Positions 8,906 through 16,145 of a stretch of DNA of 64,000 bases are shown here, in pieces; position 1 is the stretch's first letter; each line of letters begins with the position of its first letter. The position numbers and the translations under genes are program-made. The notes beneath the pieces are model-generated. The model did not search any database. It was not told the origin of the DNA and saw nothing but the letters and a program-made list of their open reading frames with translations. The DNA comes from CAYUYV01 sp050331455 (lineage in GTDB: Bacteria > Pseudomonadota > Alphaproteobacteria > JAJFIK01): NCBI GenBank assembly GCA_050331455.1, contig JBHJGV010000040.1, positions 6,024 to 70,023 of the forward strand. The letters are read 5' to 3'.

Positions 8906-9310
8906 ATGGTCCAGCGGTCGCGCCACGGTCCCACCCAGCGCCAGCTGCGCGTCGGCGAACTGGTGCGCCACACCCTTGTCGAAGTGCTGGCGCGCGGCGA
9001 CGTGCGGGACCCGGATCTTGAAGGCATCATCGTCACGGTTTCGGAGGTGCGGGTGAGCCCGGATTTGCGCCATGCCACTGCCTTTGTGGCGCCTTTGGGC
9101 GGCGGCGATGCGGCACCGATCGTCAAGGCGCTAACCCGGTGCAAGCGCTTCCTGCGCGGCGAGCTGGGCCGGCGCATCACCATGAAATTTACGCCGGAGC
9201 TTCATTTCGAGGCCGACCGGTCCTTTGACGAAGCCAGCCATATCGACGAGATCCTGCGCTCCGACCGGGTGCGCCGCGATCTTGCGGAAGAGGACGGGGA
9301 GGCGGAGTGA
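8906..9310 (+). CDS. rbfA: Ribosome-binding factor A
   Basis: Late 30S maturation factor that binds the 5' region of 16S rRNA helix 1 and is needed for cold adaptation. The 134-residue product has the family opening SQRQLRVGELVRHTL-like segment (QRQLRVGELVRHTL) and the KH-like core DPDLEGIIVTVSEVRVSPDL. The C-terminal segment TPELHFEADRSFDEASHIDEI is typical. The start at 8906 is preceded by GCGAGGG. Its stop codon overlaps the truB start (GTGATG), indicating translational coupling. It usually follows infB, but infB here is 7 kb away on the other strand. Confidence 0.94.
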   Translation: MVQRSRHGPTQRQLRVGELVRHTLVEVLARGDVRDPDLEGIIVTVSEVRVSPDLRHATAFVAPLGGGDAAPIVKALTRCKRFLRGELGRRITMKFTPELHFEADRSFDEASHIDEILRSDRVRRDLAEEDGEAE

Positions 9311-10269
9311 TGGCACGCAAACGCAAGGGCGACGCCATCAGCGGATGGGCCGTCATCGACAAGCCGGAAGGGCCGACCTCGACGGATGTCGTGTCCATCG
9401 TGCGCCGGGGGCTGAATGCCCAGAAGGCGGGCCATGCGGGCACGCTCGATCCCCTCGCCACGGGCCTGCTCATCGTCGCGTTGGGAGAGGCCACCAAAAC
9501 CATCTCCTTCGTTATGGACGGCGACAAGACGTATCGCTTCTGCGCCCGCTGGGGCGAGGCCACCGCGACCGACGACCGGGAAGGCGCGGTGGTCGAACGC
9601 TCCACCGTGCGCCCGACGCCCGAAGCGATTATGGATGCCCTGCCCTTTTTCGTCGGCGAGATCGAACAGACGCCGCCGGCCTATTCGGCCATCAAGGTGG
9701 ACGGCGAGCGGGCCTACGACCTCGCCCGCGCCGGCGAAGACGTCACCCTGGACGCCCGGCCCGTCATCGTCCACGAGCTGGAGTTGATCGACTGCCCGGA
9801 TGCCGATCACGCGCTTTTTGAGATGACCTGCGGCAAGGGCACCTATGTGCGCTCCCTGGTGCGGGACCTGGCGCGTCAGGTCGGCACCTGCGGCCATGTC
9901 GCGGATATCCGGCGCACCGCTGTCGGCCCCTTCTCCGAAGAGGACGCGATTCCTCTGGATCAGTTTGAGGAGTTGGTCCATAAAGGCGATGCTTTGGGGC
10001 ATGTGCTCCCGGTCGAGACCGCGCTGGACGACATCCCGGCGGTGGCCGTGACCGGCATGGACGCCACCCGACTGCGCAACGGCCAATCCGTGCTCTTGCG
10101 TGACGACGGCGTCCTTGGGCGTGTGAAGGCAATCTCCAGACAAGCCAGTGCCGACGGTGCGAGCCGGGACGCAACAATTCTTTGCTCCCTGAAAGGTCAG
10201 CCCGTTGCCCTGTGCCGGTTCGAGCGGGGAGAGCTCAAACCCACCCGAGTGTTCAATCTGCCGATCTGA
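9310..10269 (+). CDS. truB: tRNA pseudouridine(55) synthase
   Basis: Converts uridine 55 in the T loop of tRNAs to pseudouridine. The 319-residue product contains the catalytic motif GHAGTLDPLATGLL with Asp47 as nucleophile (Asp48 in E. coli). It also has the conserved TPPAYSAIKVDGERAY segment and KGTYVRSLVRDLA. The ATG at 9310 overlaps the rbfA stop by one base; a GTG one codon earlier is also possible. A C-terminal extension beyond the catalytic domain matches the TruB_C/PUA-like region in length. It is the second gene of rbfA-truB-rpsO-pnp. Confidence 0.95.
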   Translation: MARKRKGDAISGWAVIDKPEGPTSTDVVSIVRRGLNAQKAGHAGTLDPLATGLLIVALGEATKTISFVMDGDKTYRFCARWGEATATDDREGAVVERSTVRPTPEAIMDALPFFVGEIEQTPPAYSAIKVDGERAYDLARAGEDVTLDARPVIVHELELIDCPDADHALFEMTCGKGTYVRSLVRDLARQVGTCGHVADIRRTAVGPFSEEDAIPLDQFEELVHKGDALGHVLPVETALDDIPAVAVTGMDATRLRNGQSVLLRDDGVLGRVKAISRQASADGASRDATILCSLKGQPVALCRFERGELKPTRVFNLPI

Positions 10270-10319
10270 CCCGGGCCCATAAAGACCGGGCGTGCACGGA
10301 TCGGTCGCTCCCACAAAGC

Positions 10320-10348
10320 GGCGGACGGAACGGTCCGGTCCGCCTTTT
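10320..10348 (+). terminator. Terminator-like hairpin between truB and rpsO
   Basis: GGCGGAC (10320-10326) and GTCCGCC (10338-10344) form a stem, with a further GGA/TCC pairing in the loop, followed by TTTT. It may attenuate read-through into rpsO or act in rpsO leader control. Confidence 0.5.
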
Positions 10349-10373
10349 CGTATTGCATCAACAGGAAAGACCG

Positions 10374-10643
10374 ATGTCGATCACGGCTGAACGCAAACAG
10401 GAACTGATCAAGGAATACGGAACCGTGGAGGCCGACACCGGCTCTCCGGAAGTACAGGTCGCCATCCTGACGGAACGGATCCGTAATCTAACGGAACATT
10501 TCCAGAGCCACGCCAAGGACAATCACTCCCGGCGCGGACTTCTCAAGATGGTGTCCCACCGGCGCCACCTTCTCGACTATCTCAAAGGCAAGGATCAGAG
10601 CCGTTACGAAACGCTGATCCAGCGCTTGGGACTGCGCCGCTGA
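10374..10643 (+). CDS. rpsO: 30S ribosomal protein S15
   Basis: Primary 16S rRNA-binding protein of the small subunit platform. The 89-residue length is exactly the family norm. Signature segments include LIKEYGTVEADTGSPEVQ, the NHSRRGLLKMVSHRRHLLDYL helix pair (N at about residue 45) and the C-terminal LGLRR. The start at 10374 has AGGAAAG upstream; the frame is open further upstream without coding similarity. It is flanked by hairpins on both sides, and the order rpsO-pnp is widely conserved. In other bacteria S15 represses its own translation through its leader; nothing here proves that. Confidence 0.97.
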   Translation: MSITAERKQELIKEYGTVEADTGSPEVQVAILTERIRNLTEHFQSHAKDNHSRRGLLKMVSHRRHLLDYLKGKDQSRYETLIQRLGLRR

Positions 10644-10652
10644 GCGCCACGG

Positions 10653-10678
10653 GCCGGGGGACCTCCCCGGCTCTTTTT
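10653..10678 (+). terminator. Rho-independent terminator after rpsO
   Basis: GCCGGGG (10653-10659) pairs with CCCCGGC (10665-10671), followed by TCTTTTT. It lies 9 bases after the rpsO stop and would partly separate rpsO from pnp. Confidence 0.8.
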
Positions 10679-10774
10679 GTATGGGTTCCTCTTCAAGCGG
10701 ACAATCCGCACGGAACCGGACTGGAGGTGTCGGGCAATGGGGCCTTGACGCCATAGACGATGAGAAGAAGCAAG

Positions 10775-12919
10775 ATGACCACATCCATGTTCAAGATGCA
10801 CCGCAAGGAAATCACCTGGGGGCACGAGAAACTCGTGCTGGAGACGGGCCGCATTGCCCGCCAGGCCGCTGGCTCCGTGCTGGCCACCTATGGTGAGACC
10901 GCCGTGCTTGCCACGGTCACGGCCGAGCGCACCGCCAAACAGGGCATTGATTTCTTTCCGCTGACGGTGAATTACCAGGAAAAGACCTATGCCGCGGGCA
11001 AGATCCCCGGCGGTTATTTCAAGCGTGAAGGCCGGCCTTCGGAACGCGAGACACTGATTTCCCGCCTGATCGACCGGCCCATCCGCCCCCTTTTCGTTCC
11101 GGGCTTTCGCAACGAAACCCAGGTCGTGTGTACGGTTCTGAGCCACGATATGGAGAACGATCCCGATGTGGTGGCGATGGTTGCCGCTTCCGCGGCCCTG
11201 ACAATTTCAGGCCTGCCCTTTATGGGGCCCATCGCCGCCGCGCGTGTGGGTTACATCGAGGGAGAGTTCAAGCTCAATCCGTTGCGTGAGGAAATGCCCA
11301 CGTCCAAGTTGGACCTGGTCGTTGCCGGCACGGCCGACGCCGTCCTGATGGTGGAATCGGAGGCCCAGGAACTCTCCGAAGAAATCATGTTGGACGCGGT
11401 GGTGTTCGGCCAGGAGCAGATGCGCCCCGTGATCGACGCGATCATCGGCCTCGCCGAACAATGCGCCAAGGAACCCTGGGACATCGTCGACGAAGATCTG
11501 TCGGCGGAAAAGTCCAAGATCCTCGGCGAGATCGAAACCGATCTGCGGGCCGCCTACGCTGAACCGCAGAAAAGCGCCAGGGTCGAGAAAATCGCCGCCG
11601 TCAAGGCCGCCCTCCATGAACGCCACGGCGAGGAGAGCGGTGACCCGATGGACTCTTCCGTGATCGACAAATGCTTCAAGTCGGTCGAGAAGATGATCGT
11701 GCGCAACGCCATTCTGGATACGGAAAAGCGCATCGACGGCCGGGATCTGAGCACGGTTCGCCCCATCGAATGCGAAGTGGGCACCCTGCCCCGCACCCAC
11801 GGCTCGGCCCTCTTCACCCGGGGGGAGACCCAGGCCCTCGTCGTGGCGACCCTCGGCACGGGCGATGACGAACAGTTCGTGGACGCCCTTGATGGCACCT
11901 ACAAAGAAACCTTCATGCTCCACTACAATTTCCCGCCCTATTCGGTGGGCGAGGTGGGACGGATCGGTTTCACGGGCCGCCGGGAGATCGGCCACGGCAA
12001 GCTGGCCTGGCGGGCACTGAAGGCGCTCATTCCGTCAGCCGACGAATTCCCCTACACCATGCGGATCGTTTCAGAGATCACCGAGTCCAACGGGTCCTCG
12101 TCCATGGCCACCGTATGTGGTGCATCCCTCGCCATGATGGATGCGGGCGTGCCCTTGAAGCGCCCCGTGGCCGGGATCGCCATGGGCCTCATCAAGGAAG
12201 ACGAGCGCTTTGCGGTGCTTTCGGACATTCTGGGCGATGAGGACCATCTCGGAGACATGGACTTCAAGGTCGCCGGCACGCGGGACGGTGTCACCTCCCT
12301 GCAGATGGACATCAAAATCACCGGCATCACCCGGGAGATCATGAAGATCGCCCTGGAACAGGCCAATGGCGGACGGATGCACATCCTCACCGAGATGGCC
12401 AAGGCGATCAGTGAGTCCCGCAGCGAACTGGGAGCCCATGCGCCGCGCATCGAGGTGATGACGGTGCCCACGGACAAGATCCGTGAGGTGATCGGTTCGG
12501 GCGGCAAGGTCATCCGGGAAATCACCGAGACCACCGGCGCCAAGATCGACATCAACGACGACGGCACCATCCGGATCGCGTCCTCCGACGGCGCCGCCAT
12601 CGAGGCCGCCCGCACCTGGATCCGCTCCATCGTGGCGGAGCCGGAGGTCGGCGAGATCTATCAGGGCACGGTCGTGAAGGTCGTGGATTTCGGCGCGTTC
12701 GTGAATTTCTTCGGACCCCGGGACGGCCTCGTCCATGTCAGCCAGATGGCCAATCGCCGGGTCAATTCCCCGTCCGAACTGGTCAAGGAAGGCGACAAGA
12801 TCTGGGTCAAGCTCATGGGCTTTGACGAACGCGGCAAAGTCCGCCTGTCCATGAAGGTCGTGGACCAGGAAACGGGCAAGGAAGTCGAGGGTGAAGCCGC
12901 CGAAGCGGCCGCCGGCTGA
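10775..12919 (+). CDS. pnp: Polyribonucleotide nucleotidyltransferase (PNPase)
   Basis: Phosphorolytic 3'-5' exoribonuclease, a core part of RNA decay. The ~714-residue product has two RNase PH domains (about 5-230 and 310-550) with GETAVLATVT and the second-domain RTHGSALFTRGETQAL, joined by an alpha-helical domain. These are followed by a KH domain (IREVIGSGGKVIREI) and an S1 domain (GTVVKVVDFGAFVNFFG). The start is uncertain: ATG codons at 10760, 10775 and 10787 are in frame. The 10775 codon has GAAG-type Shine-Dalgarno bases just upstream, while 10787 gives MFKMHRKEI, which best matches family N-termini. It ends at a strong terminator. Confidence 0.95.
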   Translation: MTTSMFKMHRKEITWGHEKLVLETGRIARQAAGSVLATYGETAVLATVTAERTAKQGIDFFPLTVNYQEKTYAAGKIPGGYFKREGRPSERETLISRLIDRPIRPLFVPGFRNETQVVCTVLSHDMENDPDVVAMVAASAALTISGLPFMGPIAAARVGYIEGEFKLNPLREEMPTSKLDLVVAGTADAVLMVESEAQELSEEIMLDAVVFGQEQMRPVIDAIIGLAEQCAKEPWDIVDEDLSAEKSKILGEIETDLRAAYAEPQKSARVEKIAAVKAALHERHGEESGDPMDSSVIDKCFKSVEKMIVRNAILDTEKRIDGRDLSTVRPIECEVGTLPRTHGSALFTRGETQALVVATLGTGDDEQFVDALDGTYKETFMLHYNFPPYSVGEVGRIGFTGRREIGHGKLAWRALKALIPSADEFPYTMRIVSEITESNGSSSMATVCGASLAMMDAGVPLKRPVAGIAMGLIKEDERFAVLSDILGDEDHLGDMDFKVAGTRDGVTSLQMDIKITGITREIMKIALEQANGGRMHILTEMAKAISESRSELGAHAPRIEVMTVPTDKIREVIGSGGKVIREITETTGAKIDINDDGTIRIASSDGAAIEAARTWIRSIVAEPEVGEIYQGTVVKVVDFGAFVNFFGPRDGLVHVSQMANRRVNSPSELVKEGDKIWVKLMGFDERGKVRLSMKVVDQETGKEVEGEAAEAAAG

Positions 12920-12959
12920 TCCGCGTCCCCGCGCGGTTCGCTGTTTCACGCATTTGTGC

Positions 12960-12985
12960 AAAGCCCGGCCCATGCGCCGGGCTTT
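12960..12985 (+). terminator. Terminator after pnp
   Basis: AAAGCCCGGC (12960-12969) and GCCGGGCTTT (12976-12985) form a perfect 10-bp stem with a 6-base loop, 40 bases after the pnp stop. The U tract is formed by the stem end only. The symmetric A/T ends allow use on either strand. Confidence 0.72.
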
Positions 12986-13077
12986 CGCACGGGGAAATCG
13001 GCCCCAGGGCGGCACGGCATGCTATACTTCAGCGTCGCAATGACGGGTTGTGAGGCGAGAGAGGACCAGACCGGACC

Positions 13078-13374
13078 ATGCACGACATTAAAGACAGCGC
13101 GGCCCCCTTCGAGGCCCTGGACCGATTGCACAAGACGACGGTCATCGATCAGCATGCCGATTATCATCGGCAGTTGGTCGAGGGCCGTCTTTCGGACGAC
13201 CTGTGGGCCCGTCTTGACCTGTTTTTCCGCAAGTTCCTTGCCGAGCAGGACATCGGATCCGTCTGGACGGACATGAAAGGCGGGCTGGACCCGGCCTTTG
13301 TCGATTATGTCCATGGCTGCCTTGCCGCATCCGCCACCGGGACAACGGCCTCCTCGCCGTCCTCGTCTTTTTGA
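13078..13374 (+). CDS. Hypothetical protein (98 aa)
   Basis: No family recognised. The start at 13078 follows a GAGAGAGG at 13053-13060, rather far upstream. The product is mostly helical and charged in its first 80 residues, with LHKTTVIDQHADYHRQL and a WxxMKGGLDPAFVDYVHG segment. It ends in a Ser/Thr/Ala-rich tail. There is no signal peptide or membrane segment. Codon use is GC-rich like its neighbours. It lies 30 bases before the next unknown gene on the same strand, so the two may form a unit after the pnp terminator. Confidence 0.5.
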   Translation: MHDIKDSAAPFEALDRLHKTTVIDQHADYHRQLVEGRLSDDLWARLDLFFRKFLAEQDIGSVWTDMKGGLDPAFVDYVHGCLAASATGTTASSPSSSF

Positions 13375-13404
13375 GCACGATCCAATCTGAACGGGGCACG
13401 AGAC

Positions 13405-13974
13405 ATGGCCATCAGCACACACTGCCTGAAAATCGTCGGTCCGGCCGCAAATGAAGGCGGCAAATTGGGGGCGCCCGGCGCCTTTGTCTACGACTACGAG
13501 ATCCATGTCCTGGTGACGGTCTGGACGGCGGCCCTGCTCGGCGTTGCCCGCCAGAACCGTCTGCGTATCACACCAGCTTTTAGCGCCGATGTGGCGGCCT
13601 CGGTCGCGGCCGGCGTCAACGGCTATATCGGCCGGGCTGTGAAGCTGATGAAAGCGCTTCAGACCATCCCGGGTGCCGGACAGTTGACCAGCATGGGCGT
13701 GAATTCGGTCATTACCTTCATCTACACTTACAAGTTCGGTAAAGCCTGCTGCAGGCTGATGGATGCGGGGCGGTTCAACACGGATGACGTGGATGAGTGT
13801 GTCACCGACATCCTCGCAAAAGTGCTATCCCTGCCCACCCCTGACGAGATGGTCGATATGCTGCGCATCAAAGCGATGCGGATCGACGAGGACGAGTTCG
13901 GCACGATGCTGGACATGGCTGCCGGCGCGCTGCGCCAACGAACAAGAGACGGGGGATCGGGCGGGGCGCGGTAA
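13405..13974 (+). CDS. Hypothetical protein (189 aa)
   Basis: No family assigned with confidence. The product has a non-cleaved hydrophobic stretch (VLVTVWTAALLGVA) near residues 35-48. It also has a Gly/Ala-rich amphipathic region (IPGAGQLTSMGVNSVITFIY) around 90-110 that recalls, only weakly, DUF697-type membrane-associating segments. The C-terminal third is acidic and helical (TPDEMVDMLRIKAMRIDEDEF). There are two adjacent cysteines after FGKA. The start at 13405 has a weak ribosome binding site (GGGGCACGAGAC). It is on the same strand as, and close behind, the 98-residue unknown gene. The long open frame with normal GC3 bias supports a real gene. Confidence 0.6.
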   Translation: MAISTHCLKIVGPAANEGGKLGAPGAFVYDYEIHVLVTVWTAALLGVARQNRLRITPAFSADVAASVAAGVNGYIGRAVKLMKALQTIPGAGQLTSMGVNSVITFIYTYKFGKACCRLMDAGRFNTDDVDECVTDILAKVLSLPTPDEMVDMLRIKAMRIDEDEFGTMLDMAAGALRQRTRDGGSGGAR

Positions 13975-14227
13975 GAAGGGCATGCGATGACATTGAGGGG
14001 GTGTTCAGACGGAGACCGTCGGACCCCGGGGATACCGTATCGCCCGCAGGCGCCGCAAAGCGGGGCGGCGGCCTCCGGCTCCGCCTGACCGGTGCCGGGC
14101 GGATCCCTCCGCCATATTGCCGGACACGGCCCAAGGTGCGATATACGGCGGGTCTGAAAGCCGTGAATGCGGCATTGGCGGGTGGCGGAGCCTTTTGGGG
14201 CTCGATCCCGGAATTGAGGGAACGTTT

Positions 14228-14854
14228 ATGGTGGTTCGGCGTGCTGTGGCGGTCTTCGGTCTCTGGCTGACCTGCTTTCTTGGACCCGTGTGTGTCCTGG
14301 ACGTTTCCCCGGCCGAGGCCCAACAGGCGGAGCGGACCTATAAGGGGTGGGAGCTGCGCAGCGGCTTCCTGGCCCATGATTACGGCCTGACCACCAACAG
14401 CATTCCGGATGGCGAAGGCGATTTCAGCATCCACGGCCAGCTCCTGTTTCCCAGCCCCGGCCTGTTCCGTTATCTGGGCGCACCCCGCCCCCATCTGGGA
14501 ACCAATATCGCTGTGGACGGCACCAGCCAGCTTTTCGCCGGCCTCACCTGGGACGTGCGCTTTGCCCGCGAGACGCCGGTCCTGAAAAACCTGTTCCTGA
14601 TCCTCGATGGCGGGGCGGCCGTTCACAATGGCGAGAACCTGTCCCGGCCGACCAATCCCGTCGACGATGATTTTGGCGAAGCCCGCCGCTTTCTCGGCTG
14701 CCGGGCCCAGTTTCGTTTCGGCACCGGACTCGGCTACGACATCAACGAACGGGTCAGCGCCCAGATCTACACGGACCACATCTCCACCCTGGGCCTGTGC
14801 GATCCGGATGACGGGCTCGAAAATATCGGTATGCGTTTGGGCTATAAATTCTGA
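14228..14854 (+). CDS. Acyloxyacyl hydrolase / lipid A 3-O-deacylase, PagL-like
   Basis: Predicted outer membrane beta-barrel that removes the 3-O acyl chain of lipid A. The 208-residue product starts with a signal peptide (AVAVFGLWLTCFLGPVCVL, site near SPAEAQQ). It continues with alternating beta-strand segments and ends in YKF, a typical outer membrane C-terminus. The C-terminal region carries TDHIS, with His184 and Ser186 matching the catalytic His-Ser dyad of PagL, followed by DDGLENIGMRLGY. The start at 14228 has GAGGG seven bases upstream. The frame opens earlier at 14117 but without signal-peptide features. It is probably monocistronic; transposase remnants follow. Confidence 0.78.
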   Translation: MVVRRAVAVFGLWLTCFLGPVCVLDVSPAEAQQAERTYKGWELRSGFLAHDYGLTTNSIPDGEGDFSIHGQLLFPSPGLFRYLGAPRPHLGTNIAVDGTSQLFAGLTWDVRFARETPVLKNLFLILDGGAAVHNGENLSRPTNPVDDDFGEARRFLGCRAQFRFGTGLGYDINERVSAQIYTDHISTLGLCDPDDGLENIGMRLGYKF

Positions 14855-15039
14855 TCCGAACCAGGATGATTTCCCATCGCAACCAAGGTAAGAAGAGCGT
14901 CAATCATCGCTTGCGGTGCTTGCGCCCCAATCCATCTCCCGGCCCAGGCGCACAAGGGGATGGTTGGGTCAATAAAAGTCTCAAGCCGGGTCTCGAACAG
15001 ATCATTCTGGCTTCGATCCGGCGACGGTCTGGGCTTCAT
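14842..15039 (-). pseudogene. Degenerate N-terminal fragment, possibly IS5-type transposase
   Basis: A 65-codon frame begins MKPRPSPDRSQNDLFETRL and continues with TFIDPTIPL. This resembles the N-termini of IS5-type transposases (QxDLFxxRLxxIIDxxHPLVxLA). After about 35 residues similarity to that pattern stops, and the frame ends inside the PagL gene on the other strand. GAGGGA precedes the ATG by six bases, so the original start survives. No terminal repeats or catalytic DDE part are visible. The assignment rests on short pattern recognition only. Around it, 14855-15361 holds no other gene that can be supported; part of it (15060-15200) is richer in A/T than its surroundings. Confidence 0.4.
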
Positions 15040-15361
15040 CGGCGTCCCTCGAAAGCGCGCGACTCACGCCCAAAAGCGAATCACACTTTGCAAGCTTTCG
15101 CAGCCAAAACACCTAAAATCCGGCAATCCAAAATCACCGCGCACACCCAAAAACACAGATCATTCAAACAGATGGAGGTCTTTAACGGACGACGACATAG
15201 GGTCCGGACCCATTACCTTCGCCTAGCTATGCACCAAGCGAATGGTGAGAAATCGCCGACAACGGACTCTCGCTGCCCCTCATGCCGCCGTTGACGCTCG
15301 CGGATAAATAGAACTCGGGATGACTTTCTATTTGAGCGGCATCCGTCAGGCCGATCACGCT

Positions 15362-15426
15362 CAGGGACGCTACCTGGCTTTGGGGTTACACTGAAATCAG
15401 ACGGCAGGAGAGAGGTAGCGTCCCTG
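15362..15426. repeat. 14-bp perfect inverted repeat beside transposase remnant
   Basis: CAGGGACGCTACCT at 15362-15375 is the exact reverse complement of AGGTAGCGTCCCTG at 15413-15426, with 37 bases between. It lies about 90 bases before the IS256-type remnant. It may be a terminal repeat of one element facing another, or a stem in a leader. Confidence 0.6.
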
Positions 15427-15516
15427 GGCGTGGTGTAGGAGGGCCTGGAGACGGTCATCGCGTTCGAATCCTGCGAGGTTGCGGTTGCGACACAGCAACT
15501 GAGAGGACCTTGCGCG

Positions 15517-15930
15517 ATGACCGACGACAGACTGGCCTTATTCGACCTCATTGACCAGCGCGCCGATGACGATTTGGTGCGTGATATGCTGGCCTTTGCC
15601 GCCGCACGACTGATGGAATACGAGGTGGAGACGTCGACCGGCGCGGCCAAGGGCGCGCGCAGTCCGGCTCGGACTGCCCAGCGCGGGCGGCTACCGGGAC
15701 CGGGTGTGGGAGACACGGGCGGGCCGCATTGACCTCGCGATCCCCAAGCTGCGCAAGGGCTCCTACTTCCCGAGCTTTCTGGAACCGCGCAGGACGGCTG
15801 AAAAGGCGCTGACGGCGGTGATCCAGGAGGCCTATGTCCACGGCATCAGGGCGCGCGCCGTCGATGATCTGGTGAAGGCCATGGGCGGCGGCGGGGTCTC
15901 CAGGAGCCAGGTCTCGCGGCTTTGCGAGGG
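15517..15930 (+). pseudogene. IS256-family (mutator-type) transposase, frameshifted and truncated
   Basis: The first part (from ATG 15517) reads in frame as an IS256 N-terminus (LVRDMLAFAAARLMEYEVE, GAAKGARSP). Near base 15685 one extra G shifts the frame. In the next frame the protein continues GGYRDRVWETRAGRIDL, IPKLRKGSYFPSFLEPRRTA, ALTAVIQEAYVHGI and ISxSQVSRLCE-like SRSQVSRLCE. Similarity stops at about 15928, so only about 138 of roughly 400 residues remain and the catalytic DDE domain is missing. The element cannot be active. It sits directly downstream of infB, at the point where the usual infB-rbfA order is broken. Confidence 0.85.
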
Positions 15931-16145
15931 TGAGCCATCGCGTCGCCATGCGTTCGAGTTCAAACCCTTGCGTCTTCAGCAAGACAGGCGCGTGGCGGAT
16001 CTCGTGTTCTCCGGCTTTCAAAACGCCGGCGCCAAATCGGTCGCCAATTTCAATGCCACGCCTTTGGCCCACGAAAAAGCGCGCGAGGACGGGCCCCGCG
16101 CGCTCGAAAGACAATCTGGTCCGTACGAGGACTTTTTATTCGGCT

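Noticed and set aside
14001..14270. 89-codon frame overlapping the PagL-like gene start
   Set aside because: No motif; the PagL-like frame with signal peptide and ribosome binding site explains the region.
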